Part shown: piece by piece, positions 1 to 6,461 of the stretch
Layout: each line of letters begins with the position of its first letter
How positions within the stretch are numbered: the first letter of the stretch is position 1
NCBI GenBank assembly: GCA_022710505.1
Contig: JAKLGS010000026.1
Coordinates: forward strand, 1 to 9,226
Length of the DNA: 9,226 bases
Source: Patescibacteria group bacterium
GTDB lineage: Bacteria; Patescibacteriota; WWE3; UBA101185; UBA10185
Direction of reading: 5' to 3'
Notes under the pieces: model-generated
What the model was told of the DNA's origin: nothing
Seen by the model: the letters and a program-made list of their open reading frames with translations, nothing else
Databases searched by the model: none
Position numbers and translations under genes: made by a program

Positions 1-1
1 T

Positions 2-283
2 AACCTAGTCGAACTAGTTTGTTCGGCAGGACTTCCTGCAGTTTTCACTCAAGTATTAGTTTTGAATAATCTGGGAAAAGTTCAATACTATCTATACATC
101 ATTTTATACATCTTGTTTTTTATGTTAGACGATCTTGTGGTATTTTTTATCGCCATGATAACTCTTCAAATGACTGGAATTACTACAAAATATGTAAAAT
201 GGTCTAGGCTTATTGGTGGAATATTAATGGTAGCGATAGGAATAATATTGTTATTTAAACCTGAAATATTGATGTTTGGTTAA
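2..283 (+). CDS. C-terminal part of a polytopic membrane protein, DsbD/CcdA-like (partial)
   Basis: The reading frame is open from the left edge, so the 5' part lies outside the window; 93 residues are visible. They begin NLVELVCSAGLPAVFTQ and continue with two or three hydrophobic segments (about residues 27-55 and 70-88), ending in a short polar tail and TAA. A helix carrying VELxCxxGLP followed by further membrane helices resembles the second redox-cysteine helix of the DsbD/CcdA thiol-disulfide transporters, where the motif is ELPCTGGPY-like. Those proteins pass electrons from cytoplasmic thioredoxin to extracytoplasmic partners. The family call is inference from one motif plus topology. 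The internal TTG at 62 is not a likely start because the frame continues upstream with conserved-looking sequence. It could instead be another LysE/DsbD-fold transporter. Confidence 0.6.
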   Translation, partial: NLVELVCSAGLPAVFTQVLVLNNLGKVQYYLYIILYILFFMLDDLVVFFIAMITLQMTGITTKYVKWSRLIGGILMVAIGIILLFKPEILMFG

Positions 284-307
284 GAAAATGCCAGTGTTTT
301 CGAGGTC

Positions 308-336
308 TTGACAAATTTTTTCACCTGTATTAAATT
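308..336 (+). promoter_or_regulatory. Sigma70-type promoter of hsp20-htrA
   Basis: A perfect -35 box TTGACA (308-313) is separated by exactly 17 bp from TAAATT (331-336, 4 of 6 to TATAAT). Transcription would begin near 343, leaving a leader of about 150 nt that starts with the hairpin at 345-422. A second TTGACA (424-429) has no convincing -10 partner. No CIRCE element (TTAGCACTC-N9-GAGTGCTAA) is visible. Confidence 0.65.
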
Positions 337-344
337 ATTTTTTG

Positions 345-422
345 TAAGTGAGATGGTGTTGGTGCCCTACTATTCTTATTTACATTAAAAAACAACGTCG
401 GCACATCACCCATCCTTACTTA
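345..422 (+). promoter_or_regulatory. Long imperfect leader hairpin upstream of hsp20
   Basis: An interrupted inverted repeat pairs 345-358 with 407-422 (bulged C at 411 and 415, one G-U) and 362-366 (GTGCC) with 400-404 (GGCAC), leaving a loop of 33 nt. Its 5' arm starts within a few bases of the predicted transcript start. It could be a 5' stabiliser, a thermosensing structure as known for ROSE and fourU leaders of small heat shock genes, or an operator in the DNA. The Shine-Dalgarno at 481-487 is not inside the helix and I see no strong anti-Shine-Dalgarno, so a classic thermometer is not shown. Confidence 0.5.
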
Positions 423-492
423 ATTGACACCTACTTTGCGTTAAAAAATAGGCTGTTTATTCAAAATTATAAAATTAAAAAAGGAGGACTAT

Positions 493-942
493 ATGAAAAT
501 AGTAAAAAGAAATAATAGTAATGGGTTAGCACCTTACGTTCCGTTTAGATCTATGTTAGATGATTTTATTTCATCAAATTCTTGGATGGATGAGGTTTTC
601 GATAAGGCTTTTCCATCTAAGAATCTTTATGCAGATGTTTGGGAAGAAGGAGATAATTTCTTTATTAAAATGGCAATGCCAGGGGTAAATAAAGGCAATA
701 TCGAAATTACAACAACTCCTGAGGCTATTACCATTAAAGGAAACTCAAAAAAAGAGGAAGAGAAAATTACGGATAAGAAAAACTATTACTTTAAGAGTAT
801 TGATAACTCTTTTGAACAAACATTCAATTTGCCTACAAGATTTGATAGTGATAAAGCCGTGGCTAAATACGAAGACGGTGTCCTAACTTTAACACTACCT
901 AAATCGGATGAAGTTAAGTCTAAAAAGATTGAAATTCAGTAA
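493..942 (+). CDS. hsp20: Small heat shock protein, Hsp20/alpha-crystallin family
   Basis: ATP-independent holdase chaperone of 149 residues, the usual bacterial sHSP length. A short N-terminal arm (1-44, with PFRSMLDDF) precedes an alpha-crystallin domain at about 45-137, which includes ADVWEEGDNFFIKMAMPGV at its start and the hallmark GVLTLTLPK at 129-137. The C-terminal tail carries IEI (146-148), the I-x-I motif that docks into neighbouring dimers during oligomer assembly. The start is set by AAGGAGG (481-487) 5 nt before ATG. It is first in a two-gene unit with the HtrA protease 38 bp downstream, coupling a holdase with envelope proteolysis. Regulation is probably stress related, judging by the strong promoter and structured leader. 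Family assignment is firm; the client range cannot be read from the sequence. Confidence 0.96.
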   Translation: MKIVKRNNSNGLAPYVPFRSMLDDFISSNSWMDEVFDKAFPSKNLYADVWEEGDNFFIKMAMPGVNKGNIEITTTPEAITIKGNSKKEEEKITDKKNYYFKSIDNSFEQTFNLPTRFDSDKAVAKYEDGVLTLTLPKSDEVKSKKIEIQ

Positions 943-959
943 TTTAATTTGGTGCAAAG

Positions 960-1066
960 CCGCCTACAAAAGGAGATAAAATGATTAATATTGCTAAAAA
1001 GATTAAAAATATTTTATTTTTATGGATTCTAGGTTTATTTATTCTTATTTCCGTCTTTGTAGGCGG
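960..1066 (+). repeat. 11-bp perfect inverted repeat enclosing the htrA ribosome binding site
   Basis: CCGCCTACAAA at 960-970 is exactly complementary to TTTGTAGGCGG at 1056-1066. The 85-nt loop holds the Shine-Dalgarno AGGAG (971-975), which abuts the helix, and the ATG at 981. The downstream arm lies inside the codons for the signal anchor. Such a helix in the mRNA could tune translation of htrA relative to hsp20; this is inference. Confidence 0.4.
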
Positions 1067-2186
1067 TGTGTACTTGGGTAAGAGTGGTAATTCAGGACTA
1101 TTTAATAAATTTCTCTTTTCTAACAAAATTGAAGAGAATGAAGAGAAAATATCAGAAAAACAAAGAAGGTATGATTTATCTTCATGTAATGAAAGTACCG
1201 CAAATATTACTGAAGAGTTATCTGATTCTGTTGTTACAGTGGCAGTTAAAAGGTTAAATTTAAAATCTAACGTTAGGAGTGGTCTTGATCTTTTTGGTTT
1301 TTTTAATTTATCTCCGGGTTTCAGTCCTGAAGACTATGAGGAAGTACAACAAGACATAGGGACCGGGTTTGTGGTTGGAGATGAAAAATTTGTTATTACT
1401 AATAGACACGTTGTTTCAGATACAAAAGCAGAATATAAAATTGTTGATAAAGATGATAATGAATATGTAGTTTCAAAAATATATAGAGACCCTGCTAATG
1501 ATTTAGCCATTTTACAGGTAGAGGGTTTAAAATCTGACTCAATAAATTTAGGAGATTCAGATAAAATTAGAGTTGGTGAGGATGTTGTGGCTATTGGTAC
1601 GGCCTTAGGAGAATTTAGACACACTGTAACTACAGGCGTTATATCTGGTTTAGGTAGAGGTATAACCGCTAGTGATGGGTTGGGAGGCTTTGTAGAATCA
1701 ATTGAAAACGTTATTCAGACAGATGCAGCGATAAACCCAGGAAATTCTGGCGGTCCACTTATTAACAGATGTGGTGAAGTAATTGGTATAAATGTTGCAG
1801 TTTCCAGTAATGCAGAAAATATTGCCTTTTCAATTCCTGTTAATGTTCTAAAAAAATCTTTAGACAATTTTGAAAATACAGGAAAATTCGAAAGAGCTTT
1901 GTTGGGAGTTAAATACAGCATGATTTCTGAACAAGCAGCCTTAAAAAATGAAGTCCCAGTTGGAGCTTATGTAACCGAGGTCGTTAAAGATTCAAGCGCA
2001 GATGAAGGTGGAATTAAACAAGGTGATATCATAATATCTTTCGATGGTGTTAAATTATCGGAAAAAAGTCTAAGCGAGTTGGTTAACAAAACAAAAGTTG
2101 GAGATAAAGTTAAAGTTAAAATTTATAGATGGAATGAAGATAAAGAATTAGAACTAAATATAAAAATGAAAGAAGGTCTTCAATAA
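981..2186 (+). CDS. htrA: HtrA/DegP-type trypsin-like serine protease with C-terminal PDZ domain
   Basis: Envelope quality-control protease of 401 residues. An N-terminal signal anchor (about 11-33) is followed by a low-complexity charged linker (50-75). The chymotrypsin-fold domain is at about 75-295 with a complete catalytic triad: His143 in TNRHVV, Asp174 in DPANDLAIL, and Ser256 in NPGNSGGPL. A single PDZ domain (about 305-397) carries the GAYV carboxylate-binding loop (328-331) and a GIKQGDIIISFDG turn. One PDZ and a membrane anchor fit the DegS/HtrA-like architecture of Gram-positive and CPR bacteria rather than two-PDZ DegP. Shine-Dalgarno AGGAG at 971-975 sets the ATG. It is probably co-transcribed with hsp20, since no terminator lies between them. 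Loop LA before His143 carries an acidic, Phe/Gly-rich insert (101-125). Confidence 0.95.
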   Translation: MINIAKKIKNILFLWILGLFILISVFVGGVYLGKSGNSGLFNKFLFSNKIEENEEKISEKQRRYDLSSCNESTANITEELSDSVVTVAVKRLNLKSNVRSGLDLFGFFNLSPGFSPEDYEEVQQDIGTGFVVGDEKFVITNRHVVSDTKAEYKIVDKDDNEYVVSKIYRDPANDLAILQVEGLKSDSINLGDSDKIRVGEDVVAIGTALGEFRHTVTTGVISGLGRGITASDGLGGFVESIENVIQTDAAINPGNSGGPLINRCGEVIGINVAVSSNAENIAFSIPVNVLKKSLDNFENTGKFERALLGVKYSMISEQAALKNEVPVGAYVTEVVKDSSADEGGIKQGDIIISFDGVKLSEKSLSELVNKTKVGDKVKVKIYRWNEDKELELNIKMKEGLQ

Positions 2187-2194
2187 GGTATAAT
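2166..2194 (+). promoter_or_regulatory. Promoter of the rmlA-like gene, predicted leaderless transcript
   Basis: A perfect TATAAT (2189-2194) starts just after the htrA stop codon (2184-2186) and ends 7 nt before the ATG at 2202. The best -35 is a weak ATGAAA at 17-bp spacing (2166-2171). No Shine-Dalgarno precedes the ATG, so transcription would begin at or within a base or two of the start codon. Confidence 0.6.
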
Positions 2195-2201
2195 TTCCTA
2201 T

Positions 2202-2924
2202 ATGAAAGGTGTCATATTAGCAGGTGGTCTTGGCTCAAGACTTTATCCATTAACTTACGCTACAAACAAGCATTTATTACCCATATACAACAAACCTATG
2301 GTTTTTTATCCAATTCAGACACTAGTAAATGCTGGAATAAAAGAGATTATGGTTGTAACTGGTGGTCCTCATGCAGGTGATTTCCTAAGAGTTTTAAAAA
2401 ATGGTGAGGGACTAGGTGTAGATAAAATGGTTTATTCTTATCAAGAAGGAGAAGGTGGGATTAGCGCAGCTCTAATATTGGCAGAAAAATTTGCGGCAGG
2501 CGATTCAGTTTGTGTAATTTTAGGAGATAACACTACCGATGCCGACATTAGTAAAGATGTTCAGGATTTTAAATCTGGAGCTAAGATTTTTTTAAAAAAG
2601 GTTCCTGATCCCGAAAGATTTGGTGTTCCTGTGTTTGAAAACGATAAAATTGTGAGAATTGAAGAAAAACCTAAATCTCCTAAGTCGGATTATGCAGTAA
2701 CAGGTCTTTATATTTACGATAAAAAGTGTTTTGACTTTATTAGGGAATTAAAACCATCAGATAGGGGTGAGCTTGAAATAAGTGATTTAAACAACAAGTA
2801 TATCGATATTGGAGAGTTAGAATTCTCAGAGCTAACTGGTTACTGGAGAGATGCAGGTACATTCAATACAATTTTAGAAGCAGGAAACTATTGGTTTAAT
2901 AAATCCCAAACTCAATTAAAATAA
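2202..2924 (+). CDS. rmlA: Glucose-1-phosphate thymidylyltransferase-like sugar nucleotidyltransferase (short RmlA type)
   Basis: Transfers a nucleotide from NTP, typically dTTP, to a hexose-1-phosphate, usually the first step to dTDP-rhamnose and other surface sugars. The 240 residues show the nucleotide-binding loop GGLGSRLYPLT (8-18), NKHLLPIYNKPM (22-33), a GGISAA segment (85-90) where RmlA has DGLAQA, LGDN with metal ligand Asp109 (107-110), DPERFGV (136-142), EEKPKSPKSDYAVTGLYIYD (154-173), GELEISDLN (189-197) and WRDAGT with the second metal Asp217 (215-220). Classical RmlA is about 290 residues; this one stops after the catalytic core and lacks the C-terminal part that helps form the allosteric site. 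Sugar and base specificity are therefore uncertain. No other rml genes are in view. It converges on the next gene. Confidence 0.88.
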   Translation: MKGVILAGGLGSRLYPLTYATNKHLLPIYNKPMVFYPIQTLVNAGIKEIMVVTGGPHAGDFLRVLKNGEGLGVDKMVYSYQEGEGGISAALILAEKFAAGDSVCVILGDNTTDADISKDVQDFKSGAKIFLKKVPDPERFGVPVFENDKIVRIEEKPKSPKSDYAVTGLYIYDKKCFDFIRELKPSDRGELEISDLNNKYIDIGELEFSELTGYWRDAGTFNTILEAGNYWFNKSQTQLK

Positions 2925-3229
2925 AGTATTGTTAAGAGTAAAAGAAAGTAAAAGACTCCCCAGCCCATTGTCCAAGCAAGAAGAGTAAAGGCTTCTGAAA
3001 ATTTATTTTCCCAGAACAATACCCCTGCTCTACCTAGCACTAACGAAGAAGAAATCACTGCCGAAATGATGAAAAGCAGTAGCATTAATATAGGAGCCAT
3101 ATATTCCCCAGTGTCTTTGTGAAAAATCTTTTCTATATTGTTTAAAAAAACAGAAACTAGAAGGATATAAGTAACTAAACCACTAGCTTGTAAAAAACCT
3201 AGAAAAGGTTTGGATTTATTTTTAAGCAT
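2912..3229 (-). CDS. Small three-helix membrane protein, conserved hypothetical type
   Basis: A 105-residue protein with a basic N-terminus (MLKNKSKPF), then hydrophobic segments at about 10-30, 42-65 and 80-103. Between helices two and three is a loop containing LGRAGVLFWENKFSEA. I recognise the general style (short membrane proteins with a central LGRP/A-x-x-L-F/Y-x-E motif are common in CPR genomes) but no function. Its stop lies inside the end of the rmlA-like gene, a 13-bp convergent overlap. There is no Shine-Dalgarno sequence; TAAAAT (complement of 3236-3241) ends 6 nt before the ATG, so a leaderless mRNA is likely. It could be an accessory subunit or a pilin/holin-like helper, but nothing in the sequence decides this. 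Confidence 0.75.
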   Translation of the reverse strand: MLKNKSKPFLGFLQASGLVTYILLVSVFLNNIEKIFHKDTGEYMAPILMLLLFIISAVISSSLVLGRAGVLFWENKFSEAFTLLAWTMGWGVFYFLLLLTILYFN

Positions 3230-3259
3230 AGGTTGATTTTAACACAGGAGATATCCATA

Positions 3260-3283
3260 CAAAAAGCGGGTGTTAAACCCGCT
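3260..3283 (-). terminator. Rho-independent terminator of the secreted lectin-like gene
   Basis: On the minus strand a 7-bp GC-rich stem (AGCGGGT/ACCCGCT, 3265-3271 with 3277-3283, 5-nt loop) is followed by TTTTTG. It lies 33 bp after the stop of the secreted protein gene and before the start of the small membrane protein gene, separating the two units. Confidence 0.8.
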
Positions 3284-3315
3284 ATTTGCAACAATGACGT
3301 TTTTATGGCACTTTT

Positions 3316-4695
3316 TTAAAATACCCTATAAATATTCACAGTTATGTACCCTGAATTATCAACATACACATCATCCATAATAGTAAACTCTATTTTGTTA
3401 TCAGTACCAGATATTTCTAGTGTGTAAATATGCTCAGGATTGAATAAAGTAGGTTGCCAAGAAACGGCTGTGTTATTAATCCAAATCTGTAGTCTTTTAG
3501 ATGTTTGTTGATACCATCCTGCTAGTCCACCAGGAGCATTGGCCGGATTGCGATAGTTCCATGCTGCATCAGCTATACCATAGCTACCCCAATTAGCAAA
3601 TCGGTAAGTTCCTATTGCTTCTAGAAGATAAGTTGCTTCTTTAGAAAGAATAGACTCACTGTAGGTTGGAGTAGGAACATCCTTTAAGGTACCCGAAGGA
3701 GTAACTTTAACAGTTTCTATCAATTTGCGTCCTTTGATTGTGTGTGGAACATAGGTTGCCCAGCTGCCTTTTGAAACAAATCTTTCTTCACTAATACGAG
3801 TGGCCGCCCAAGCGGAATCTGATTGCACTAACTCTTGTGTACAAGATTGAGAATCTATAGCAAGTTTATATACGAGACCTGCAGGATTAACCTTTGGATC
3901 ATCTGTGTTCCATGGAAAATTATTGACCTCAATATCAAGCTGGTTTACGCCTTCTTTAACAAAATCTTTTACATCAAAATCAAATACTGTGTTGTAGTTT
4001 TTTTCAATTAAACTCTGTCCTACGAATTTATCGTTAATTTCTACATCAAAGCTGTTATCACTTGAGATTTCTAACTTTGCAGATTCTACAGTACCTACAA
4101 TATTAAATTCTCTTAAGAGGTTTACGGTTTCTCCAGCACGTGGATTCGCGACAAATTCACTACTCCAAATCCATTTTGCGTCTGGAATTGATATCCAAGC
4201 CGGGTGTACCCAAGTTTGTATGGATGCTTGCCCATTTGCAAGTGTGTTTTCATCGCTTAATATTGTCTGACTTGTGTCTACGCATACTTCCTGGTATTTA
4301 TTAACTGCTGCATGGGCCGCAATGTAATAATTACCTACGCTCTCAAAGACATTTTCATATGCTACTTCTCTCTCACAATCGTGTTTTCCACCGTATTCGA
4401 ATTGTCCGGGAATAGGATTACCGTAATCCTCACCTTTCAATTTTTTAGTTTGAGGAATGTCACCAATTGCATTCTCGATATCCAGATGAGTTTCCATTAA
4501 ACACCAACCATCTACGGTAACAACGTATTTTATATCTTTACCTATAATTTCAACATACCCGATTTCCTTGTCTTTACCTGCAAATAAAGGATATTTATCT
4601 GTTTGCGGTGTTTCAGCAAGTACGTAAAAAGGGAATACAGAAGTTAGAATTGCAAATACGCCTAATAAACTTAATATTTTTTTCACTTTTTTCAT
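3316..4695 (-). CDS. Secreted multidomain beta-sandwich protein with LecA/PA-IL-like C-terminal lectin domain
   Basis: Probably an exported sugar- or surface-binding protein of 459 residues. A signal peptide (MKKVKKILSLLGVF..., likely cleavage after VLA near 27) precedes three regions. Region 1 (about 36-130) has GWCLMETHL, GNPIPGQFEYGGKHDC and YYIAAHAAV, a pattern I know from secreted archaeal and CPR proteins. Region 2 (about 174-280), with AKWIWSSEFVANP and SSDNSFDVEINDKFVG, looks like a jelly-roll carbohydrate-binding module. Region 3 (about 330-459) has FANWGSYGIA and DDVYVDNSGYITVNIY, matching the calcium/galactose loops of LecA. There is no sortase signal or C-terminal anchor, and four cysteines sit in the exported part. 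The ATG at 4695 is preferred to the in-frame ATG at 4710 because GGGGGTGA (4701-4708) sits 5 nt before it. Ligand and true function are unknown. Confidence 0.85.
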   Translation of the reverse strand: MKKVKKILSLLGVFAILTSVFPFYVLAETPQTDKYPLFAGKDKEIGYVEIIGKDIKYVVTVDGWCLMETHLDIENAIGDIPQTKKLKGEDYGNPIPGQFEYGGKHDCEREVAYENVFESVGNYYIAAHAAVNKYQEVCVDTSQTILSDENTLANGQASIQTWVHPAWISIPDAKWIWSSEFVANPRAGETVNLLREFNIVGTVESAKLEISSDNSFDVEINDKFVGQSLIEKNYNTVFDFDVKDFVKEGVNQLDIEVNNFPWNTDDPKVNPAGLVYKLAIDSQSCTQELVQSDSAWAATRISEERFVSKGSWATYVPHTIKGRKLIETVKVTPSGTLKDVPTPTYSESILSKEATYLLEAIGTYRFANWGSYGIADAAWNYRNPANAPGGLAGWYQQTSKRLQIWINNTAVSWQPTLFNPEHIYTLEISGTDNKIEFTIMDDVYVDNSGYITVNIYRVF

Positions 4696-4716
4696 TCTTC
4701 TCACCCCCATTCTTAA

Positions 4717-4752
4717 TCAAATAAATAAAAAACCAGCAATCTGTTGCTGGTT
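4717..4752 (-). terminator. Terminator-like hairpin in the leader of the secreted protein gene (possible attenuator)
   Basis: Perfect 9-bp stem AACCAGCAA/TTGCTGGTT (4731-4739 with 4744-4752), 4-nt loop, then on the minus strand a T-rich run (TTTTTTATTTATTT). It lies between the predicted promoter (4805-4833) and the Shine-Dalgarno at 4701-4708. The upstream TPR gene already has its own terminator at 4918-4949, so this one is either a leader attenuator or the end of a short RNA of about 70 nt. Confidence 0.75.
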
Positions 4753-4804
4753 AAACGATCTTTCTATTCTTTTTTAATACTTTTTATCACTAAAAAAATA
4801 ATAA

Positions 4805-4833
4805 ACTTTAAGCGATATTTTACAAGCTATCAA
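4805..4833 (-). promoter_or_regulatory. Promoter upstream of the secreted protein gene
   Basis: On the minus strand TTGATA (4828-4833, 5 of 6 to TTGACA) is 17 bp from TAAAGT (4805-4810, 4 of 6 to TATAAT). Transcription would begin near 4798, giving a leader of about 100 nt that contains the terminator hairpin. The surrounding 4753-4917 is very AT-rich, with no open frame I believe. Confidence 0.45.
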
Positions 4834-4910
4834 GATTAGAATTTATTTTTTTATATAATTAATATTTATCTAACTGTGGATCTTATATAAGTAATAAAAT
4901 TAATAATATA

Positions 4911-4949
4911 TAAAAGAAAAGCCCCTCGCGATTAATCACTAGGGGCTTT
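4911..4949 (-). terminator. Rho-independent terminator of the TPR gene
   Basis: Perfect 9-bp stem AAAGCCCCT/AGGGGCTTT (4918-4926 with 4941-4949) with a 14-nt loop containing the palindrome GATTAATC. On the minus strand it is followed by TTTTCTTTTA, and it lies 14 bp past the stop codon of the TPR gene. Confidence 0.88.
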
Positions 4950-4963
4950 AAAAAAACGAGAAT

Positions 4964-5659
4964 TTAATATGTCATTTCATCCAGTCGTTTGGAAAGTTGC
5001 TCCTCCCTTCTTTTCATTTTAAGTATACGTGAGATAGATATCGCACTAATTAATATTGGTCTTGATACCTTTTTATATAATAAGGCATAGTCCCACAGCA
5101 AGCCTGTAAACCAAGCCCCTCGTTCGAGTTTTGAAGCTTTTTTCCAAGCCTTCGGAAGTTCAATTTTTTCACAATCGACTAAAAACTTTAAAAACTCTTT
5201 ATCTACCCTTCCGTACTTTTTACTATAATCGTAGTAGATTGAAATTAGTCCGTGTGTGAACCAAGGCAAATCGTTACGACCGAGCTTAATCGCCAACTCT
5301 CGTGCTTGGTTAGCTTTGATATAAGCTTCTTCAAAATCATTTTCGCTATTGCACAGTTCTTTTCTTGATAAGTTTCTCAACGCAGAAGCGCGTGCTTTTA
5401 AGTCCGGATCGCTTTGTACATTCGAGATGGTTATGACTTCATTCCATTCGCTCACTGCGTTCTCGTAATCACCACCGTGAAAGTATGCGAGTCCGAGATG
5501 ATTTCGAATATCCATCCTTTTCTCATGATAAGGGCACAAGGTTAGTGCTTCACGTAAAAGCTTAATTCCTTTCTTTACACTCCCCTGCTCTCTTTCTCTA
5601 ATCCCTATTTCCAACAATTCGTCCCAATCTGGTTTACTACCCAAATCTTTCGGTCCCAT
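4964..5659 (-). CDS. TPR-repeat protein of unknown function
   Basis: A soluble 231-residue, all-helical protein with no signal peptide. Tetratricopeptide-like repeats are visible at about 12-45 (ELLEIGIREREQGSVKKGIKLLREAL), 50-83 (DIRNHLGLAYFHGGDYENAVSEWNEVI) and 87-126 (KARASALRNLSRKELC...ANQARELAIKLG), with weaker helices to about 210 and a basic tail (KMKRREEQLSKRL). TPRs make concave protein-binding surfaces, so an adaptor role is likely, but no partner is indicated. AAAGGAG (5666-5672) is 6 nt before ATG. It is a stand-alone unit with its own promoter and terminator. Its codons look somewhat less AT-biased than its neighbours by eye, which may or may not mean a different history. Confidence 0.85.
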   Translation of the reverse strand: MGPKDLGSKPDWDELLEIGIREREQGSVKKGIKLLREALTLCPYHEKRMDIRNHLGLAYFHGGDYENAVSEWNEVITISNVQSDPDLKARASALRNLSRKELCNSENDFEEAYIKANQARELAIKLGRNDLPWFTHGLISIYYDYSKKYGRVDKEFLKFLVDCEKIELPKAWKKASKLERGAWFTGLLWDYALLYKKVSRPILISAISISRILKMKRREEQLSKRLDEMTY

Positions 5660-5687
5660 TTTCTACTCCTTTTCTTTGATTTTTCAG

Positions 5688-5716
5688 ATTATATTATAGG
5701 ATTATGTATTTGTAAA
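5688..5716 (-). promoter_or_regulatory. Promoter of the TPR gene
   Basis: On the minus strand TTTACA (5711-5716, 5 of 6) is exactly 17 bp from a perfect TATAAT (5688-5693). A second TATAAT overlaps it at 5693-5698. Transcription would start near 5681, giving a short leader with the AAAGGAG Shine-Dalgarno. Confidence 0.65.
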
Positions 5717-5815
5717 ATAAGGAGAAACAACCAAAATACTAAATCTCTGGTTATTATTTATGATGTTTAAAGTTAGAGCGGTTTTGAGTACTACATTAAA
5801 AATGATTTTAATTTG

Positions 5816-6346
5816 CTATTTATAATATCCTTGTTGATATTTGTTAATTGTTTCAATTGAATGAGAATCAATAGAGTTATCATTCATCATTTTATTAATA
5901 CTGTCCAAACTAAAAAACTCAGCTTTTTCTACCTCATCTGGATCTGGGACTATCATTTGTCCTATTGGAAATTTACCTATAAACAAATATCCTAAGGAGG
6001 TGTGGTCACCGGAAACATACTTTCTTTTTTCAACAAAATTTAATGACGTGTCAAAACCTAATTCCTCTTTAAGTTCCGTGTGAGCAGCCTCCTCGGGATT
6101 TTGTCCGGCCAAAACGTGTCCTACAGCAGTCACAGTCCATTTTCCTGGGAAATATTTCTTTTTAAAACTACGCTGTTGTAGGAGCAAGTTACCGTTTGCA
6201 TCGTGTACTAAAACCGCAATTTCTCTATGAAGAATGTTTTTTCCATCATGAATTTCTTTTTTAGTTAATTGATCTATTACCTCGTCATTCTCGTTTATAA
6301 CATCTAGAATTTCTTTATTATTATCTATAATTCCACCTTTAGACAT
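5816..6346 (-). CDS. Nudix hydrolase, isopentenyl-diphosphate-isomerase-like subgroup
   Basis: A 176-residue protein starting with a short extension and then EILDVINENDEVIDQLTKKEIHDG...LHREIAVLV, the typical N-terminus of IDI/YfcD-like Nudix enzymes that act on nucleotide or isoprenoid diphosphates. The Nudix box is G76 to F98 (GHVLAGQ...TELKEELGF). The metal-binding glutamates of the KEE core are kept, but the canonical first Glu is Gln82 and the Arg before the EU core is Thr90. The isomerase cysteine of CGHP is Val75, so IPP isomerase activity is unlikely. FPGKW (66-70) and DPDEVEKAEFFSLDSI (135-150) are typical of the group. There is no Shine-Dalgarno; TATAAT ends 8 nt before the ATG, predicting a leaderless mRNA. 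Substrate unknown. Confidence 0.88.
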   Translation of the reverse strand: MSKGGIIDNNKEILDVINENDEVIDQLTKKEIHDGKNILHREIAVLVHDANGNLLLQQRSFKKKYFPGKWTVTAVGHVLAGQNPEEAAHTELKEELGFDTSLNFVEKRKYVSGDHTSLGYLFIGKFPIGQMIVPDPDEVEKAEFFSLDSINKMMNDNSIDSHSIETINKYQQGYYK

Positions 6347-6354
6347 ATTTTACT

Positions 6355-6376
6355 ATTATAACACTGTAAGTGCTAA
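6355..6376 (-). promoter_or_regulatory. Leaderless-type promoter of the Nudix gene with overlapping dyad
   Basis: A perfect TATAAT (complement of 6355-6360) ends 8 nt before the ATG. Immediately upstream, sharing two bases with the box, is the dyad TAACACT-GTA-AGTGCTA (6359-6375), with one mismatch per arm pair and a 3-bp centre. Such a position between -10 and -35 would suit a repressor operator; the regulator is unknown. It is not a CIRCE element, which has a 9-bp centre. No good -35 is seen. Confidence 0.5.
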
Positions 6377-6461
6377 CGTAATTTTTTAGAATATTAATCC
6401 TAAAAATAGAATCCGTAACATTAATTTTATTGTTAAAATGTAGCAATGAAGAAAAAAAACC

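Noticed and set aside
345..422. CIRCE/HrcA operator in front of hsp20
   Set aside because: The arms do not match TTAGCACTC/GAGTGCTAA and the loop is 33 nt instead of 9.
424..452. Second hsp20 promoter from TTGACA at 424-429
   Set aside because: No acceptable -10 hexamer at 16-18 bp spacing.
944..1126. 60-codon minus-strand frame across the hsp20-htrA junction
   Set aside because: Antisense to the well-supported htrA signal anchor; its hydrophobic stretch is only the complement of that segment.
5795..5812. ATTAAAA/TTTTAAT hairpin after the Nudix stop
   Set aside because: The stem is only A-T pairs and is not followed by a T run on the minus strand, so it is not a convincing terminator.
5760..5828. 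22-codon plus-strand frame (MMFKVRAVLST...) between the TPR and Nudix genes
   Set aside because: No Shine-Dalgarno at usable distance, no conserved features, and it overlaps the Nudix gene end in antisense.
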